Assembly (NCBI GenBank): GCA_003560595.1
Contig: PWKY01000063.1
Coordinates: 1-56,598 of the forward strand
Reading direction: 5' to 3'
From: Thermoplasmata archaeon
GTDB taxonomy: Archaea; Thermoplasmatota; Thermoplasmata; Halarchaeoplasmatales; Halarchaeoplasmataceae
DNA: 56,598 nt
Part shown: in pieces, positions 16,288 to 25,167 of the stretch
Position numbering within the stretch: the first letter of the stretch is position 1
How the letters are laid out: the number at the start of each line of letters is the position of its first letter
The notes under the pieces: model-generated
What the model saw: the letters and a program-made list of their open reading frames with translations, nothing else
Databases searched by the model: none
Told to the model about the DNA's origin: nothing
Program-made: the position numbers and the translations under genes

Positions 16288-17319
16288 TCAAAGTTTCCAG
16301 TAAGAGTTCAACATGTCCTTTATTTCTTCTATAGTTTCATCAACTTTGTTACCTGGAAGTTCCCCCGGCGATGAGAGTATTTTATCTGAAGGCAGATCGA
16401 TATCGAGAGAAAAAGCACCTTTGAGTATAGCAAGCCATCCTTCGATGACCCTCGGTCCGTAGCCAGAAAGCATCAGTTCCACATGACCCGAGTTATTTTT
16501 TTCAGCCATCATCTTCGTAACTGCACCGAGATATTCCATGCCACACATATCTAAGCCTAAATCTGTCAAGGTATCTGAGTAGTGAGGGTCCGACCCTCCG
16601 TTCCGTATTATCAAATCCGGGCTGAACTCTGCAACTATTGGTTCGACTATCTCCTTGATAGAGTATGTATAGTCGGACGTTTTGGCATCTATAGGTAGTG
16701 GTATATTGATGGTATATCCACTACCACCTCCTTTACCGATCTCATGGACATAACCCTTACCAGGGTATAGGGTTGCAGGGTCTTGATGAAGAGAGACGAA
16801 TAGTACCCTGGGATCCTCGTAGAATATATCCATGGTACCGTTTCCCTGATGTGCGTCGGTATCGAAGATACAAACTTTCTTTCCTTTTTCCACCATGTAA
16901 TGGGCACCGATAGCCACATCGTTGAATAAGCAGAACCCCTCTCCGTAATCCTTACCTGCGTGGTGTAGCCCTCCGAGGTTGACCGCTGAACCTCCCTGGG
17001 ATGCATCGATCACTGCCTGAATCGTACCTCCGACTATCCTTCTAGCAGCGGCAGGTGCACCCTTTTTTACCGGAGTATCACCGGAAAGGCGTCCCCCTGT
17101 TTCTTCCATTTTATATACCTTGTTTATATAGTTCATAGTGTGCACCAGGGAGAGGTCGTCATGGGTTGCCTCGACCGCCTCTTTTATCTCGAAAACATCC
17201 TTCAATTCTTCTTTTCCACGCAACAACTCACGAAAGCGAGGAAACCTGACTGGGTCGAAGGGATGTAAAGTACCGAAGGAATACTTTCTGTAATCTTCAT
17301 GGTAGTATAATGGGATCAT
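16288..17319 (-). CDS. Histone deacetylase-like (acetoin utilisation AcuC family) amidohydrolase
   Basis: Zinc-dependent deacetylase of the arginase/HDAC fold, 343 residues. Seen motifs: the active-site His pair in LGGLHHAG, the metal ligands in FDTDAHQGNGT (Asp and His) and the third ligand in NGGSDPH. Family members remove acetyl groups from lysines or small amines; in archaea chromatin proteins are plausible substrates, but the target cannot be inferred here. The start ATG overlaps the stop of the AGT-EndoV gene (ATGA), so the two are translationally coupled. Stop TGA. Confidence 0.85.
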   Translation of the reverse strand: MIPLYYHEDYRKYSFGTLHPFDPVRFPRFRELLRGKEELKDVFEIKEAVEATHDDLSLVHTMNYINKVYKMEETGGRLSGDTPVKKGAPAAARRIVGGTIQAVIDASQGGSAVNLGGLHHAGKDYGEGFCLFNDVAIGAHYMVEKGKKVCIFDTDAHQGNGTMDIFYEDPRVLFVSLHQDPATLYPGKGYVHEIGKGGGSGYTINIPLPIDAKTSDYTYSIKEIVEPIVAEFSPDLIIRNGGSDPHYSDTLTDLGLDMCGMEYLGAVTKMMAEKNNSGHVELMLSGYGPRVIEGWLAILKGAFSLDIDLPSDKILSSPGELPGNKVDETIEEIKDMLNSYWKL

Positions 17320-18275
17320 CTTTTATCCCCCTTTCTAGTCTCGTTAGCTGATGCATGCGCGTGACGCACGGGCTCGGGTATCTTATATATACTGTATCTT
17401 TTAACCAACTCTAAAGCGGTGTCTTGTGACATACGGTGTCCGGCTGAGATGTATATCGGATTCTTAGCTCTTGATGAACTTAGGAAAGCGTAGCCAACGA
17501 CTTTGCCACTGTGAAATACAGGTGAGATAGGATATGAATGTGTGATATTTCCATCTACCTCCCCTAAAAGTAGACTTTTTGCCACCCCTACGGTTGGAAT
17601 ATCGGTTACCACCCCTAGATGCGATGCAAGACCGAGGTTCCTTGGATGGAGGTAGCCGTTTCCATCGACCATGATCGCGTCGGGACGTTCAACCTCCTTT
17701 AAAAGTTCCAGTAGTACAGGCATCTCTCGATATGAGAGATATGTGGGGATGTATGGGAATTTTATATCCATCTTAACAGCGACTTCATCGATCTCCTCCT
17801 CCCCTTTCCACAATGTCAACGCACCATAAGCAACTCCGTTAGCGTATGAAACGTCGACACCAGCGATCTTCTCTAGTTTTTCGAACTGGTCTTTTATGAC
17901 CACTCTATCGACCAATATATTCTGTTCTTCCCTCAATGTATCGAGAGGAAAGTCACTGGTAAAATCGTCGTAAAGCTTTTCTTCAAAATCTACCACGACC
18001 CCGTCTTTAACAGAGACCTCCTCCTCTTCCAGAATACTTATCTTCTTTTCTACCCCCATCCCGAATCCCCCTATGCATCCATCGGACATGACCACCCGGT
18101 GGCATGGTACTACTATAGGGGTGGGATTCATATTCAACATACGCCCAACCGCCCGGGATGCTCTGATATCTCCCAGTGCCCGGGCTAGTGCTCCGTAAGT
18201 GGAAACCGAGCCTTCAGGGATCTGTGTAACCAGTTCGTAGAATGTATCTATGAAAGTATCGATCACGGTTTTCAT
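17316..18275 (-). CDS. Fused O6-alkylguanine-DNA alkyltransferase / endonuclease V
   Basis: 319 residues joining two DNA repair enzymes. Residues 1-95 are the C-terminal active domain of AGT, with GSVSTYGALARALG and the alkyl-acceptor Cys in VPCHRVV. Residues 105-310 are endonuclease V, which cuts near deoxyinosine: the catalytic acids appear in GVDVSYANG, YREMPVL and MVDGNGYLHPRNLG, and the Lys in VGVAKSLL. The same AGT-EndoV fusion has been characterised in Ferroplasma acidarmanus, which supports the function and the taxonomic guess. The promoter element TATTAAAACC lies 25-33 nt upstream of the ATG, suggesting a leaderless mRNA. Confidence 0.93.
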   Translation of the reverse strand: MKTVIDTFIDTFYELVTQIPEGSVSTYGALARALGDIRASRAVGRMLNMNPTPIVVPCHRVVMSDGCIGGFGMGVEKKISILEEEEVSVKDGVVVDFEEKLYDDFTSDFPLDTLREEQNILVDRVVIKDQFEKLEKIAGVDVSYANGVAYGALTLWKGEEEIDEVAVKMDIKFPYIPTYLSYREMPVLLELLKEVERPDAIMVDGNGYLHPRNLGLASHLGVVTDIPTVGVAKSLLLGEVDGNITHSYPISPVFHSGKVVGYAFLSSSRAKNPIYISAGHRMSQDTALELVKRYSIYKIPEPVRHAHASANETRKGDKR

Positions 18276-18298
18276 ACATCTATCCTATCTATAATGGG

Positions 18299-18308
18299 TT
18301 TTAATACC
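18299..18308 (-). promoter_or_regulatory. TATA box for AGT-EndoV
   Basis: Minus-strand TATTAAAACC lies about 25-33 nt before the start codon, the spacing expected for leaderless transcription in archaea. Confidence 0.5.
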
Positions 18309-18410
18309 TTTTTCCTAGCATCTGATGTCCTAATGGTTTGATAAGAAATGGACCTACTTATTACATTACATAGTCGAGGACACAAGGATGTTAATCCTGC
18401 ATGTATTCCA

Positions 18411-18420
18411 CTATAAATAC
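18411..18420 (+). promoter_or_regulatory. TATA box for trmI
   Basis: ACTATAAATA lies about 40 nt upstream of the chosen trmI ATG; the short leader contains the ribosome binding site GGGGTGGTG. Confidence 0.5.
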
Positions 18421-18457
18421 TGATAAAACTTTTATTGATAACAACCATGGGGTGGTG

Positions 18458-19228
18458 ATGGTGCACCAAATGATAAAAAAAGGGGATCAGATCATGCTTT
18501 GGAGCCCTAAGTCGGTAGAGCTTATAAAGGTAGATGGAAAAACAAAAAGGGTCCACGGTCTGGGTGTGGTCGATACGGGCAAATTCGTTGGAAGATCCTT
18601 TGGGAGTAAGGTGAACTTGGGTCGGGACGTTTATCACTTAGTAAAGCCGTCCCTTAGGTATGCACCGGAGTTTATGAAGAGGGGCCCTCAGATAGTACAA
18701 CCCATGATGGCCTCTGTGATAATACATGAGTGCGATATAGGATGTGGTCATCGTGTAGTCGAAGGTGGTGCCGGCTCGGGTATGCTCAGTACAGCCCTAC
18801 TTAGAGCGGTAGGAACTCAAGGTAAATTATACACCTACGAGCTAGAAGAGGAACATCTGAGGATAGCTCGTAAAAACGTTGAATCACTAGATCTCCAAGA
18901 ATCCTGGATACCGAGGATAGGAGATGTGACCAAGGATGTGGAAGAAGTTGGAGTGGACGCCTTCGTTGTCGACATACCTCAACCATGGGATGCTTTGCAC
19001 ATGGCCAAAAAAGCGTTAAATGCCGGGGGTGCGTTCCTAGCATACGTACCAACCGTTAATCAGGTGGAACGCACATATAACCATCTCATCGACAGAAATT
19101 TTATAGATATCCAGTGCTCTGAAGTGTTCCAAAGAAATATGTTGGTCACAGAAGGTGGAGTAAGGCCGAGCTTTGATTCACTTGGGCATAACGGGTATGC
19201 GGTGAGAGGTACAAAAAGCGAAGAGTAA
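18458..19228 (+). CDS. trmI: tRNA (adenine-N1)-methyltransferase TrmI
   Basis: SAM-dependent methyltransferase that makes m1A at positions 57/58 of the tRNA T loop. 256 residues from ATG 18458, preceded by GGGGTGGTG; a longer in-frame start at 18401 lacks a binding site. An N-terminal small barrel domain (residues 1-65) precedes the Rossmann fold: motif I VEGGAGSGMLS, an acidic residue in YTYELEEEH, and motif IV DIPQPW. Stop TAA. The gene is transcribed away from AGT-EndoV. Confidence 0.92.
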   Translation: MVHQMIKKGDQIMLWSPKSVELIKVDGKTKRVHGLGVVDTGKFVGRSFGSKVNLGRDVYHLVKPSLRYAPEFMKRGPQIVQPMMASVIIHECDIGCGHRVVEGGAGSGMLSTALLRAVGTQGKLYTYELEEEHLRIARKNVESLDLQESWIPRIGDVTKDVEEVGVDAFVVDIPQPWDALHMAKKALNAGGAFLAYVPTVNQVERTYNHLIDRNFIDIQCSEVFQRNMLVTEGGVRPSFDSLGHNGYAVRGTKSEE

Positions 19229-19294
19229 CTATAATCGCAACACTTATAACCGTTCTTTTAAATCCCGCAGTTAGAAATTCACAGAGGTAATATC

Positions 19295-20920
19295 ATGAAA
19301 ACTACCATAGGAAAATTACTGGAGGATAAGGCGAAAGAGTATCCCGATAAAGAAGCCGTGGTCTTTAATGACCGGCGTATCACTTACAAAGAGCTGAACG
19401 AAGAAGCTGATCGATTGGCAAATTTCCTCATGTCAAGAGGGATCGGAAAAGGAGATAAAGTAGCTATCTGGCTGACTAACACACCCGAATGGATAGTTGC
19501 TTGGTTCGCAATACCCAAGATTGGTGCGGTAGTAGTTCCTACCGACCCGTGGTACAAAAGCAACGAGATCGAGTATATGTTCGGTGATTCCGATACAAAG
19601 GCGGTCATCACCTCCAAAAAATCTGGAAAGTACAGATTCCTAAATATATTAGAAGAGGTGGGCCCTAAGTTGGAAAAACTGGATACCATCGTCCTTCTGG
19701 AAGGTGAGAGCGACAAGATAAACACCATCACCTATGACGAAGCTGTCGAGCAGGGGATCGGATGGAAAGATGACGAAGAGTACCTTGCAAGAAAAGATGA
19801 CCTGGATCCTGACGAAGTGACATTCATACTTTACACCTCCGGAACCACCGGAAAACCAAAAGGTGTTATGCTCACCCATCATCAGATAGTGAAAAATGCA
19901 AGAGATATCGGAAAAGAGCTGCATGCTGAACCCGATGATAAACTGGTGATCCCGGTTCCTTTCAGCCACTGTTTCGGAAACGTGCTCAGCATAACACTCA
20001 TGGTAAACTTTGGTGGTACGATGCTGCCTCTTTTAGAGTTCCATCCAAGAAAGGCCTTGGAACTTGTCGAAGATGAGGGAGCTACCATGATACACGGAGT
20101 ACCGACGATGTTCATACGTGAGCTCGAGCTCGCAAGAAAAGACGACTTTGATACCTCCACTCTACGTACAGGGATAATGGCTGGTTCAAGCTGTCCAGTT
20201 GAAACGATGCAGTCGGTGATCAACGAGCTGGGATGCAACGTGTCCATAGTTTACGGACTGACCGAGGCATCTCCTGGAGTCACCATGACTCGATTCGACG
20301 ATTCCATCGAAGATAGGGTGGAAACCGTGGGTAGAGTTCTGCCCGACCAAGAGGTTAAAGTGATAGATGACGACGGGAACGAACTTCCACCTGGTGATAC
20401 CGGTGAACTTATGGTCAAGGGTTACAACGTCATGGTAGGATACTACAAAAAACCGGAAGCTACCGACGAAACCATAGAAGATGGTTGGCTCCATACAGGC
20501 GACCTATCTATAATGGACGAGCGAGGATACGTTCGTATAGTAGGCAGAAAGAAGGACATGGTGATAGTCGGCGGGTTCAACGTTTATCCGAGAGAGATAG
20601 AGGAGTACCTCATCGAGCATCCAGAGATACAGGAGGTAGCTGTCGTGGGCGTACCCGATAAGGATTTAGGTGAAGTGGTGGCTGCCGCCGTGGTACCCAC
20701 CGACGGATCAGATTTAACCGCTCAAGATGTTGTGGATTCACTCTACGGAAAGGTGGCAAGTGCTAAGGTACCCCGCTATGTAGCCATCGACTTCGACCTA
20801 CCTGTTTCTGGAAGGGGAAAGGTGCAGAAATTCAAGCTCAGAGACATGCTCACGGAAAAGGTGGAAAAGGACGAACTCGATAAGATGGTACCTACCGCGG
20901 TAAAGGAAAGAAAGAAGTGA
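19295..20920 (+). CDS. AMP-forming acyl-CoA synthetase (fatty acid-CoA ligase family)
   Basis: 541 residues of the ANL superfamily. ATP is used to form an acyl-adenylate and then the CoA thioester. Motifs: the phosphate-binding loop LYTSGTTGKPKG (about residue 180), VYGLTEASPG, DGWLHTGDLSIMDERGYVRIVGRKKDM, and the catalytic Lys region SGRGKVQKFKL near the C-terminus. The acyl chain length cannot be told from the sequence. GAGGT precedes the ATG, and a TATA-like TTTTAAAT lies near 19256. It is convergent with the transporter gene, with 4 nt between stops. Confidence 0.9.
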   Translation: MKTTIGKLLEDKAKEYPDKEAVVFNDRRITYKELNEEADRLANFLMSRGIGKGDKVAIWLTNTPEWIVAWFAIPKIGAVVVPTDPWYKSNEIEYMFGDSDTKAVITSKKSGKYRFLNILEEVGPKLEKLDTIVLLEGESDKINTITYDEAVEQGIGWKDDEEYLARKDDLDPDEVTFILYTSGTTGKPKGVMLTHHQIVKNARDIGKELHAEPDDKLVIPVPFSHCFGNVLSITLMVNFGGTMLPLLEFHPRKALELVEDEGATMIHGVPTMFIRELELARKDDFDTSTLRTGIMAGSSCPVETMQSVINELGCNVSIVYGLTEASPGVTMTRFDDSIEDRVETVGRVLPDQEVKVIDDDGNELPPGDTGELMVKGYNVMVGYYKKPEATDETIEDGWLHTGDLSIMDERGYVRIVGRKKDMVIVGGFNVYPREIEEYLIEHPEIQEVAVVGVPDKDLGEVVAAAVVPTDGSDLTAQDVVDSLYGKVASAKVPRYVAIDFDLPVSGRGKVQKFKLRDMLTEKVEKDELDKMVPTAVKERKK

Positions 20921-20924
20921 GAAC

Positions 20925-22055
20925 TTACTTTTTCAATAGTTCTCTTACCTTGAACAGCGCAAAACCCGCCAAAAAGCCCACTGCGATATTTGTGATTAGA
21001 GCAAGTATAGCTGTAATCAGTGTTACAGACCATATCTTAGTCTTACTTCCAGCGAGTCCCAGCTCTATAGCAATGAATACCAATAGTGCCCCGAGTACGG
21101 CTAATGGGAAAAAGGCCAGGGCCTCCGGAGAGTTAGCTACCAGGGCAACACCGATATAAATCGTACCGAGTATTAGATTGGAACCCCCGGTCCTAGCACC
21201 GAAGCGGTACTGCCCAGCGAGTCCGCCAGAACCATGGCACATAGGCATACCTCCGAACAGCGGAGATACTACATTCATGACTCCTACAGATCTAGTTAAG
21301 TCATCGGGATCCACCTTCTGATGTAACAGATCTGAAAATAGTAAGGAGGTGGCGAGTATTGAATTACCAGCGGTTAGAAAAAACTGAGGTAAAGTGCCCT
21401 GGACCAAAGAATCGACCAGCGAATCGGGGATGGGTAATGCCGGTATAGGTATTGAGATAAGCCCCAGAGGTGGAGAACCGTATGTGTAGATACCGTAGAC
21501 CACACCGATAAGTATGACCAGTAAGGCGGATACATTGGGTACGCTCCATTTAATGTTCATTAGGACAAAAAACAATACCACCCCTATCCCTAAAAGTGCC
21601 AGCCACGGTGATGTTAAGGAATATCCTAATGCCGAGCGTAGGAAGATCAGGGCTAGCCCCATCTGGATACCTCTTACAACGGAACTCGGTACAGCTTTAT
21701 CCACTTTTTTCATCACCCCCATGGTACCTATGGTCAAAAACACGAGTCCAAGTATGAAACCTGCAAATAATATGTCTCCATAGGTGAGGACACCTGCGAT
21801 GACCAAAGCCGACAAGGCTTTCATCGGTTCAACAGGCATAGGGAGACGGTAGAAAAGACCGGTTGCTATCTGAAATATACCGAAGAAAAGGAACATATGA
21901 CCAAGGCTGGCGTCGGTAACCAAGGCGACACCGACTAATAGTGGGATAACGGTCACAGAATCACCGAATGCTCCGGAAAACTCTTCTGAATTAAAGCGGA
22001 ATGGCACTCCAACTTTAGATTGACCGGGCATGAAACCGATAATAGAAGGGGTCAT
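20925..22055 (-). CDS. MOT1-type sulfate/molybdate transporter
   Basis: About ten or more transmembrane helices in 376 residues. Two motifs typical of the MOT1 molybdate transporter family are clear: MPVEPMKA near residue 75 and MPMCHGSGGLAGQYRFGARTGG near 275. The substrate could be molybdate or a related oxyanion. I used the ATG at 22055; a TTG at 22067 is also in frame. A TATA-like TTTTAAATC lies about 28 nt upstream. Stop TAA. Confidence 0.82.
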   Translation of the reverse strand: MTPSIIGFMPGQSKVGVPFRFNSEEFSGAFGDSVTVIPLLVGVALVTDASLGHMFLFFGIFQIATGLFYRLPMPVEPMKALSALVIAGVLTYGDILFAGFILGLVFLTIGTMGVMKKVDKAVPSSVVRGIQMGLALIFLRSALGYSLTSPWLALLGIGVVLFFVLMNIKWSVPNVSALLVILIGVVYGIYTYGSPPLGLISIPIPALPIPDSLVDSLVQGTLPQFFLTAGNSILATSLLFSDLLHQKVDPDDLTRSVGVMNVVSPLFGGMPMCHGSGGLAGQYRFGARTGGSNLILGTIYIGVALVANSPEALAFFPLAVLGALLVFIAIELGLAGSKTKIWSVTLITAILALITNIAVGFLAGFALFKVRELLKK

Positions 22056-22166
22056 ATATATAGTCAATTAAACTCTATGATTTAAAACCAAGATAATTTA
22101 ATATACACAGTATTATCCTATACATTAAGGGGAAAAGTGTTAATATATTATTCACAATCTGAGGCC

Positions 22167-23396
22167 ATGGAATGTCCACGCTGTGGCAGTATGGTACAAG
22201 GAAACGACTGCCCTTACTGCGGATACGGTCTGATAACCAGAGAAGAGGAGGACGGTAAGGAAGATGCGTTTGGAGAAAAGGTACGATATTACCTGGTAAT
22301 CTTCATGCTTTTAAGCTTCATATCATACCTGATCATGACCGTTTCATTGATGATCTTATCTACACCCCAGGGATATGATTATACCTCAGTCGGTCGCGAG
22401 GTATTTTATATCGTTCTTTTGGTTCCTGTAGGTATAACTTGGTTAACTGGACTGAGTTTAACGATCTATTACATACTTTTGGTGTTGGCTATATTGGCCT
22501 CAACAATATACCTATTCTACAGATCAGCAGATTTTTTTTCAGACGTTGGGTTAAAAAAAGAGAACTTACGAACAGATATACTAAATCAACCATTAACACG
22601 CTTAGCACTTCTTTTCAGTGTGATGACTTTTTTGTCCTATGCCTATTACATATTGATCGAGGTGAGCGATGTATCGCCCACCACACCGCCTCTCGAGCAG
22701 GAGTCTTTCGGAAGGGTCGTTTTTTGGATGACCCAGGCAGCGGTATGGGAAGAAGTGGTGATCAGGTTAGTTTTCTTCGGCGTACCTATGATGATCTATG
22801 CATACTCCAAAAGTAGGCCGGATATCTGGAAGTACCTTTTTGGCGGATTCGGCCTTGATGAAAAACCGGTTATACCATTGATATTGGTATCTTCTATCAT
22901 ATTTGCAGCCGCACATCTTCCCGGCTGGGATCTATCCAAAATGCCGCCTACTTTTTTGGCTGGGATAATATTTGGCTATTTATTCGCAAAGGACGGCCTA
23001 TACTCATGTATAATCTTCCATTTTGCGTGGAATTATATGTACCTTTACAGCAGACTATCCTATGATTTTACTTTGATCTTGGGGGTACTGACTTTACTTT
23101 GGATGGCGGCAGGAACTTACTTTACCTATCACTATACAAAAGAGGGTATTCAGTGGTTTAAGCAAAAAAAAGGAAATCAAACAAGACCAAAAGAAGAAAA
23201 AGAGGACTTTTCACTGACCTTCGGAAAAAATGCAGGATTTGTTTGTTCTAACTGTAGAAGTTATAAAGCCCATTATACAGAGAGTGGAAAGTTAAAATGT
23301 AAAACTTGTGGTAGGGAGACGGACCTTTCATCGAATGATTCTCTAAAAAAGATCAAATCCATTGAAGCTAAGCGGCAGTGGCCTCCTACTGAATGA
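22167..23396 (+). CDS. CPBP-family (CAAX protease/bacteriocin-processing) membrane protein with terminal zinc ribbons
   Basis: 409 residues. An N-terminal zinc ribbon (CPRCG...CPYCG, residues 2-20) is followed by about eight membrane helices containing the CPBP/Abi motifs EEVVIRLVFF (EExxxR), the His of FAAAHLPGW and the later His/Asn of FHFAWNY. A second zinc ribbon (CSNC...CKTCG) lies near the C-terminus. CPBP proteins are intramembrane glutamic-type proteases. Zinc ribbons at both ends are unusual and may recruit a partner. The ATG at 22167 is preferred over a GTG at 22137 because the zinc ribbon begins there. Stop TGA. Confidence 0.82.
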   Translation: MECPRCGSMVQGNDCPYCGYGLITREEEDGKEDAFGEKVRYYLVIFMLLSFISYLIMTVSLMILSTPQGYDYTSVGREVFYIVLLVPVGITWLTGLSLTIYYILLVLAILASTIYLFYRSADFFSDVGLKKENLRTDILNQPLTRLALLFSVMTFLSYAYYILIEVSDVSPTTPPLEQESFGRVVFWMTQAAVWEEVVIRLVFFGVPMMIYAYSKSRPDIWKYLFGGFGLDEKPVIPLILVSSIIFAAAHLPGWDLSKMPPTFLAGIIFGYLFAKDGLYSCIIFHFAWNYMYLYSRLSYDFTLILGVLTLLWMAAGTYFTYHYTKEGIQWFKQKKGNQTRPKEEKEDFSLTFGKNAGFVCSNCRSYKAHYTESGKLKCKTCGRETDLSSNDSLKKIKSIEAKRQWPPTE

Positions 23397-23420
23397 CATC
23401 AATTTAGTTATTACCTGTGA

Positions 23421-24254
23421 TCACTTCTTTACTTGTAAAATTATATTATTTGAAGATAATTCTTCTGTCTTGGGCCCGCTTTTTTGAGTAGGTGGAGTTT
23501 GATATTGTAGTCGTACTTCGAATAGATGTTCACCATCGAATAGTGGTCTCAATTTGACAACGCCTGTGCGTTCTTCATCGACATCGAGGGAAGGGAGTAC
23601 CACATGTGTTTCTCTAGATGATAACGTCGGCGGTGTAAAAGCCTTGAATCTAAGGTTCTTTGCAGAAGAGGTACCTTTGTTTTTCATATGAACAAAAAGG
23701 AGGGCTTCATCGACCAACCTGATTTCCGATTCGCTTAAGTCGGTACTTAAACTAATGATTGGAACTCCATCGATTCTAAAATTGACCGGTTTGGTTTTAT
23801 TGGAGGTTTCTTCTCCATGCTTTTTCTTATAAAATAACTCAAAAGAAGGGATTACGTACTGACCCGGACGTGGTGGTACGAAATGATATTCTCTTTCGAT
23901 AGTGCTGCCTGCTTCCACCACTATTTCATCACCTTTGATCTCTTCGTCTATCGGTTCGGGTATCGTGAAAGTATAGTTACACTCGGTCCGTGCGTTACCT
24001 ATATTCCTCACAGCCACTCGAAGTATCATCTCTCTGCCTGCAAGCATATCTCCTAAGAGAACTGAACGAGCTTGGAGTAGAGGTTCATCTGCAACGAAGA
24101 CCCCACATCTCGGACAGTTATCATCCTTAGAGGAAATAGGTGCTCTACACCTTTTACATCGCTCGATATACTTATGACAATTATGACACTGTTCTTCATT
24201 ATCCCATACATTAGTCCCGCAGTTTGGACATGGCGACGGATATTGTTGATTCAT
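23421..24254 (-). CDS. Double zinc-ribbon protein with beta-sandwich (CARDB-like) domains
   Basis: 277 residues. The first 50 residues carry two zinc ribbons (CPNCG...CHNC and CKRC...CPRCG). The rest consists of two stretches resembling CARDB/Ig-like beta-sandwich domains: residues about 60-160, with ILRVAVRNIGNARTECNYTF, and 165-275, with LVDEALLFVHMKNKGTSSAKNLRFKAF. No signal peptide or membrane helix is visible, so it is probably cytosolic. ATG 24254 follows GGTG. The function is unknown. Confidence 0.65.
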   Translation of the reverse strand: MNQQYPSPCPNCGTNVWDNEEQCHNCHKYIERCKRCRAPISSKDDNCPRCGVFVADEPLLQARSVLLGDMLAGREMILRVAVRNIGNARTECNYTFTIPEPIDEEIKGDEIVVEAGSTIEREYHFVPPRPGQYVIPSFELFYKKKHGEETSNKTKPVNFRIDGVPIISLSTDLSESEIRLVDEALLFVHMKNKGTSSAKNLRFKAFTPPTLSSRETHVVLPSLDVDEERTGVVKLRPLFDGEHLFEVRLQYQTPPTQKSGPKTEELSSNNIILQVKK

Positions 24255-24369
24255 CTTTAACACCCATTTTTAAAAAATCTAATAGGTAGGAAGTACTTGG
24301 AATTATCGATTAGTTTTCAAAAAGTATAGGGAAAAAGATAAATGCTTCTTGTTATTGTTTTGTGATCAG

Positions 24370-25002
24370 ATGGCAGATCGACTTGAAGACGTTAAACCCA
24401 CTAGGATGGACCTACTTCGTGTTCGGAAAAAAAAGATGCTAGCAGAGAACGGACATGAGCTGCTCAGTGAAAAGAAGGATGCTCTTATCAATGAGTTTTT
24501 CAAGATAGTAGATAAGAGAAAAGATCTCAGGAATGAGATCAATACCTTATTAAAGGACAGCTATCGTTCCCTCATGGAAGCTCAGATGATATTGGGTAAG
24601 GAAGAGGTAAACAGTATCGCTGAAGGAGCTAAATCAATAGAGGAGATTTCCACTGGTGGGGAGAGCATAATGGGTGTTCCTGTCCCATCTTTTAAATTAA
24701 ATATCCCTGATGAAAAATTCTATGGTTATGCAGAAACATCCGTAAAGCTCGACGAATCCGTCGATAACTTCAGGAATGTGTTGAAGCTTGCGATCAAGGT
24801 GGCGGAGGTAGAGGGAAAACTGAGTCGATTAGCCGATGAGATAGAAAAAGCGAAGCGCAGAGTGAACGCTTTGGAATATATCTATATACCGAAATTAGAA
24901 GCCACTATTACTTACATCGAAAGGCAGATCGAAGAGAGGGAAAGGGAAGACTTCTTTAGGCGTAAGAAGATAAAGGCGATAATGGAAAGAAGGGAAGGAT
25001 GA
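24370..25002 (+). CDS. atpD: A-type ATP synthase subunit D
   Basis: Central-stalk rotor subunit of the archaeal A1A0 ATP synthase, 210 residues and mostly two long antiparallel coiled-coil helices. Residues 5-65 (VKPTRMDLLRVRKKKMLAENGHELLSEKKDAL) form the first, and residues 135-205 (LSRLADEIEKAKRRVNALEYIYIPKLEATITYIERQIEE) the second, both very close to the family. GTGATC just before ATG 24370 sets the start. Other ATPase subunits are not present in the window, so the gene is detached from the usual operon, as seen in some archaea. Confidence 0.92.
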   Translation: MADRLEDVKPTRMDLLRVRKKKMLAENGHELLSEKKDALINEFFKIVDKRKDLRNEINTLLKDSYRSLMEAQMILGKEEVNSIAEGAKSIEEISTGGESIMGVPVPSFKLNIPDEKFYGYAETSVKLDESVDNFRNVLKLAIKVAEVEGKLSRLADEIEKAKRRVNALEYIYIPKLEATITYIERQIEEREREDFFRRKKIKAIMERREG

Positions 25003-25005
25003 GCC

Positions 25006-25167
25006 GTGAAAAATCTATTAGAAAGGTATTTCGATACGCCGGATAAAAAGGCTAAACTATACTTTTTGATCACGATCGCTCAGATATGGGCGACCATCGC
25101 CTTGGTTATCGGCTTCATAGTTTTTATGTACTTCATATTCAAAGGATTGGACCTATTGGTGATATGA
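25006..25167 (+). CDS. Small single-pass membrane protein (53 aa)
   Basis: GTG-initiated ORF beginning 3 nt after atpD and ending inside the hutI start region (TGA overlaps ATGATG). The protein begins MKNLLERYFDTPDKKAKLY and then has one hydrophobic helix (residues 20-48: LITIAQIWATIALVIGFIVF). It has a soluble, charged N-terminus and almost no C-terminal tail. Tight spacing on both sides supports translation. I do not recognise it; small membrane partners of the ATP synthase are one option. Confidence 0.6.
   Translation: MKNLLERYFDTPDKKAKLYFLITIAQIWATIALVIGFIVFMYFIFKGLDLLVI

Noticed and set aside
18272-18637. 121-codon minus-strand frame across the AGT-EndoV/trmI gap
   Set aside because: It overlaps trmI in antisense and crosses both promoters; no domain or binding site.
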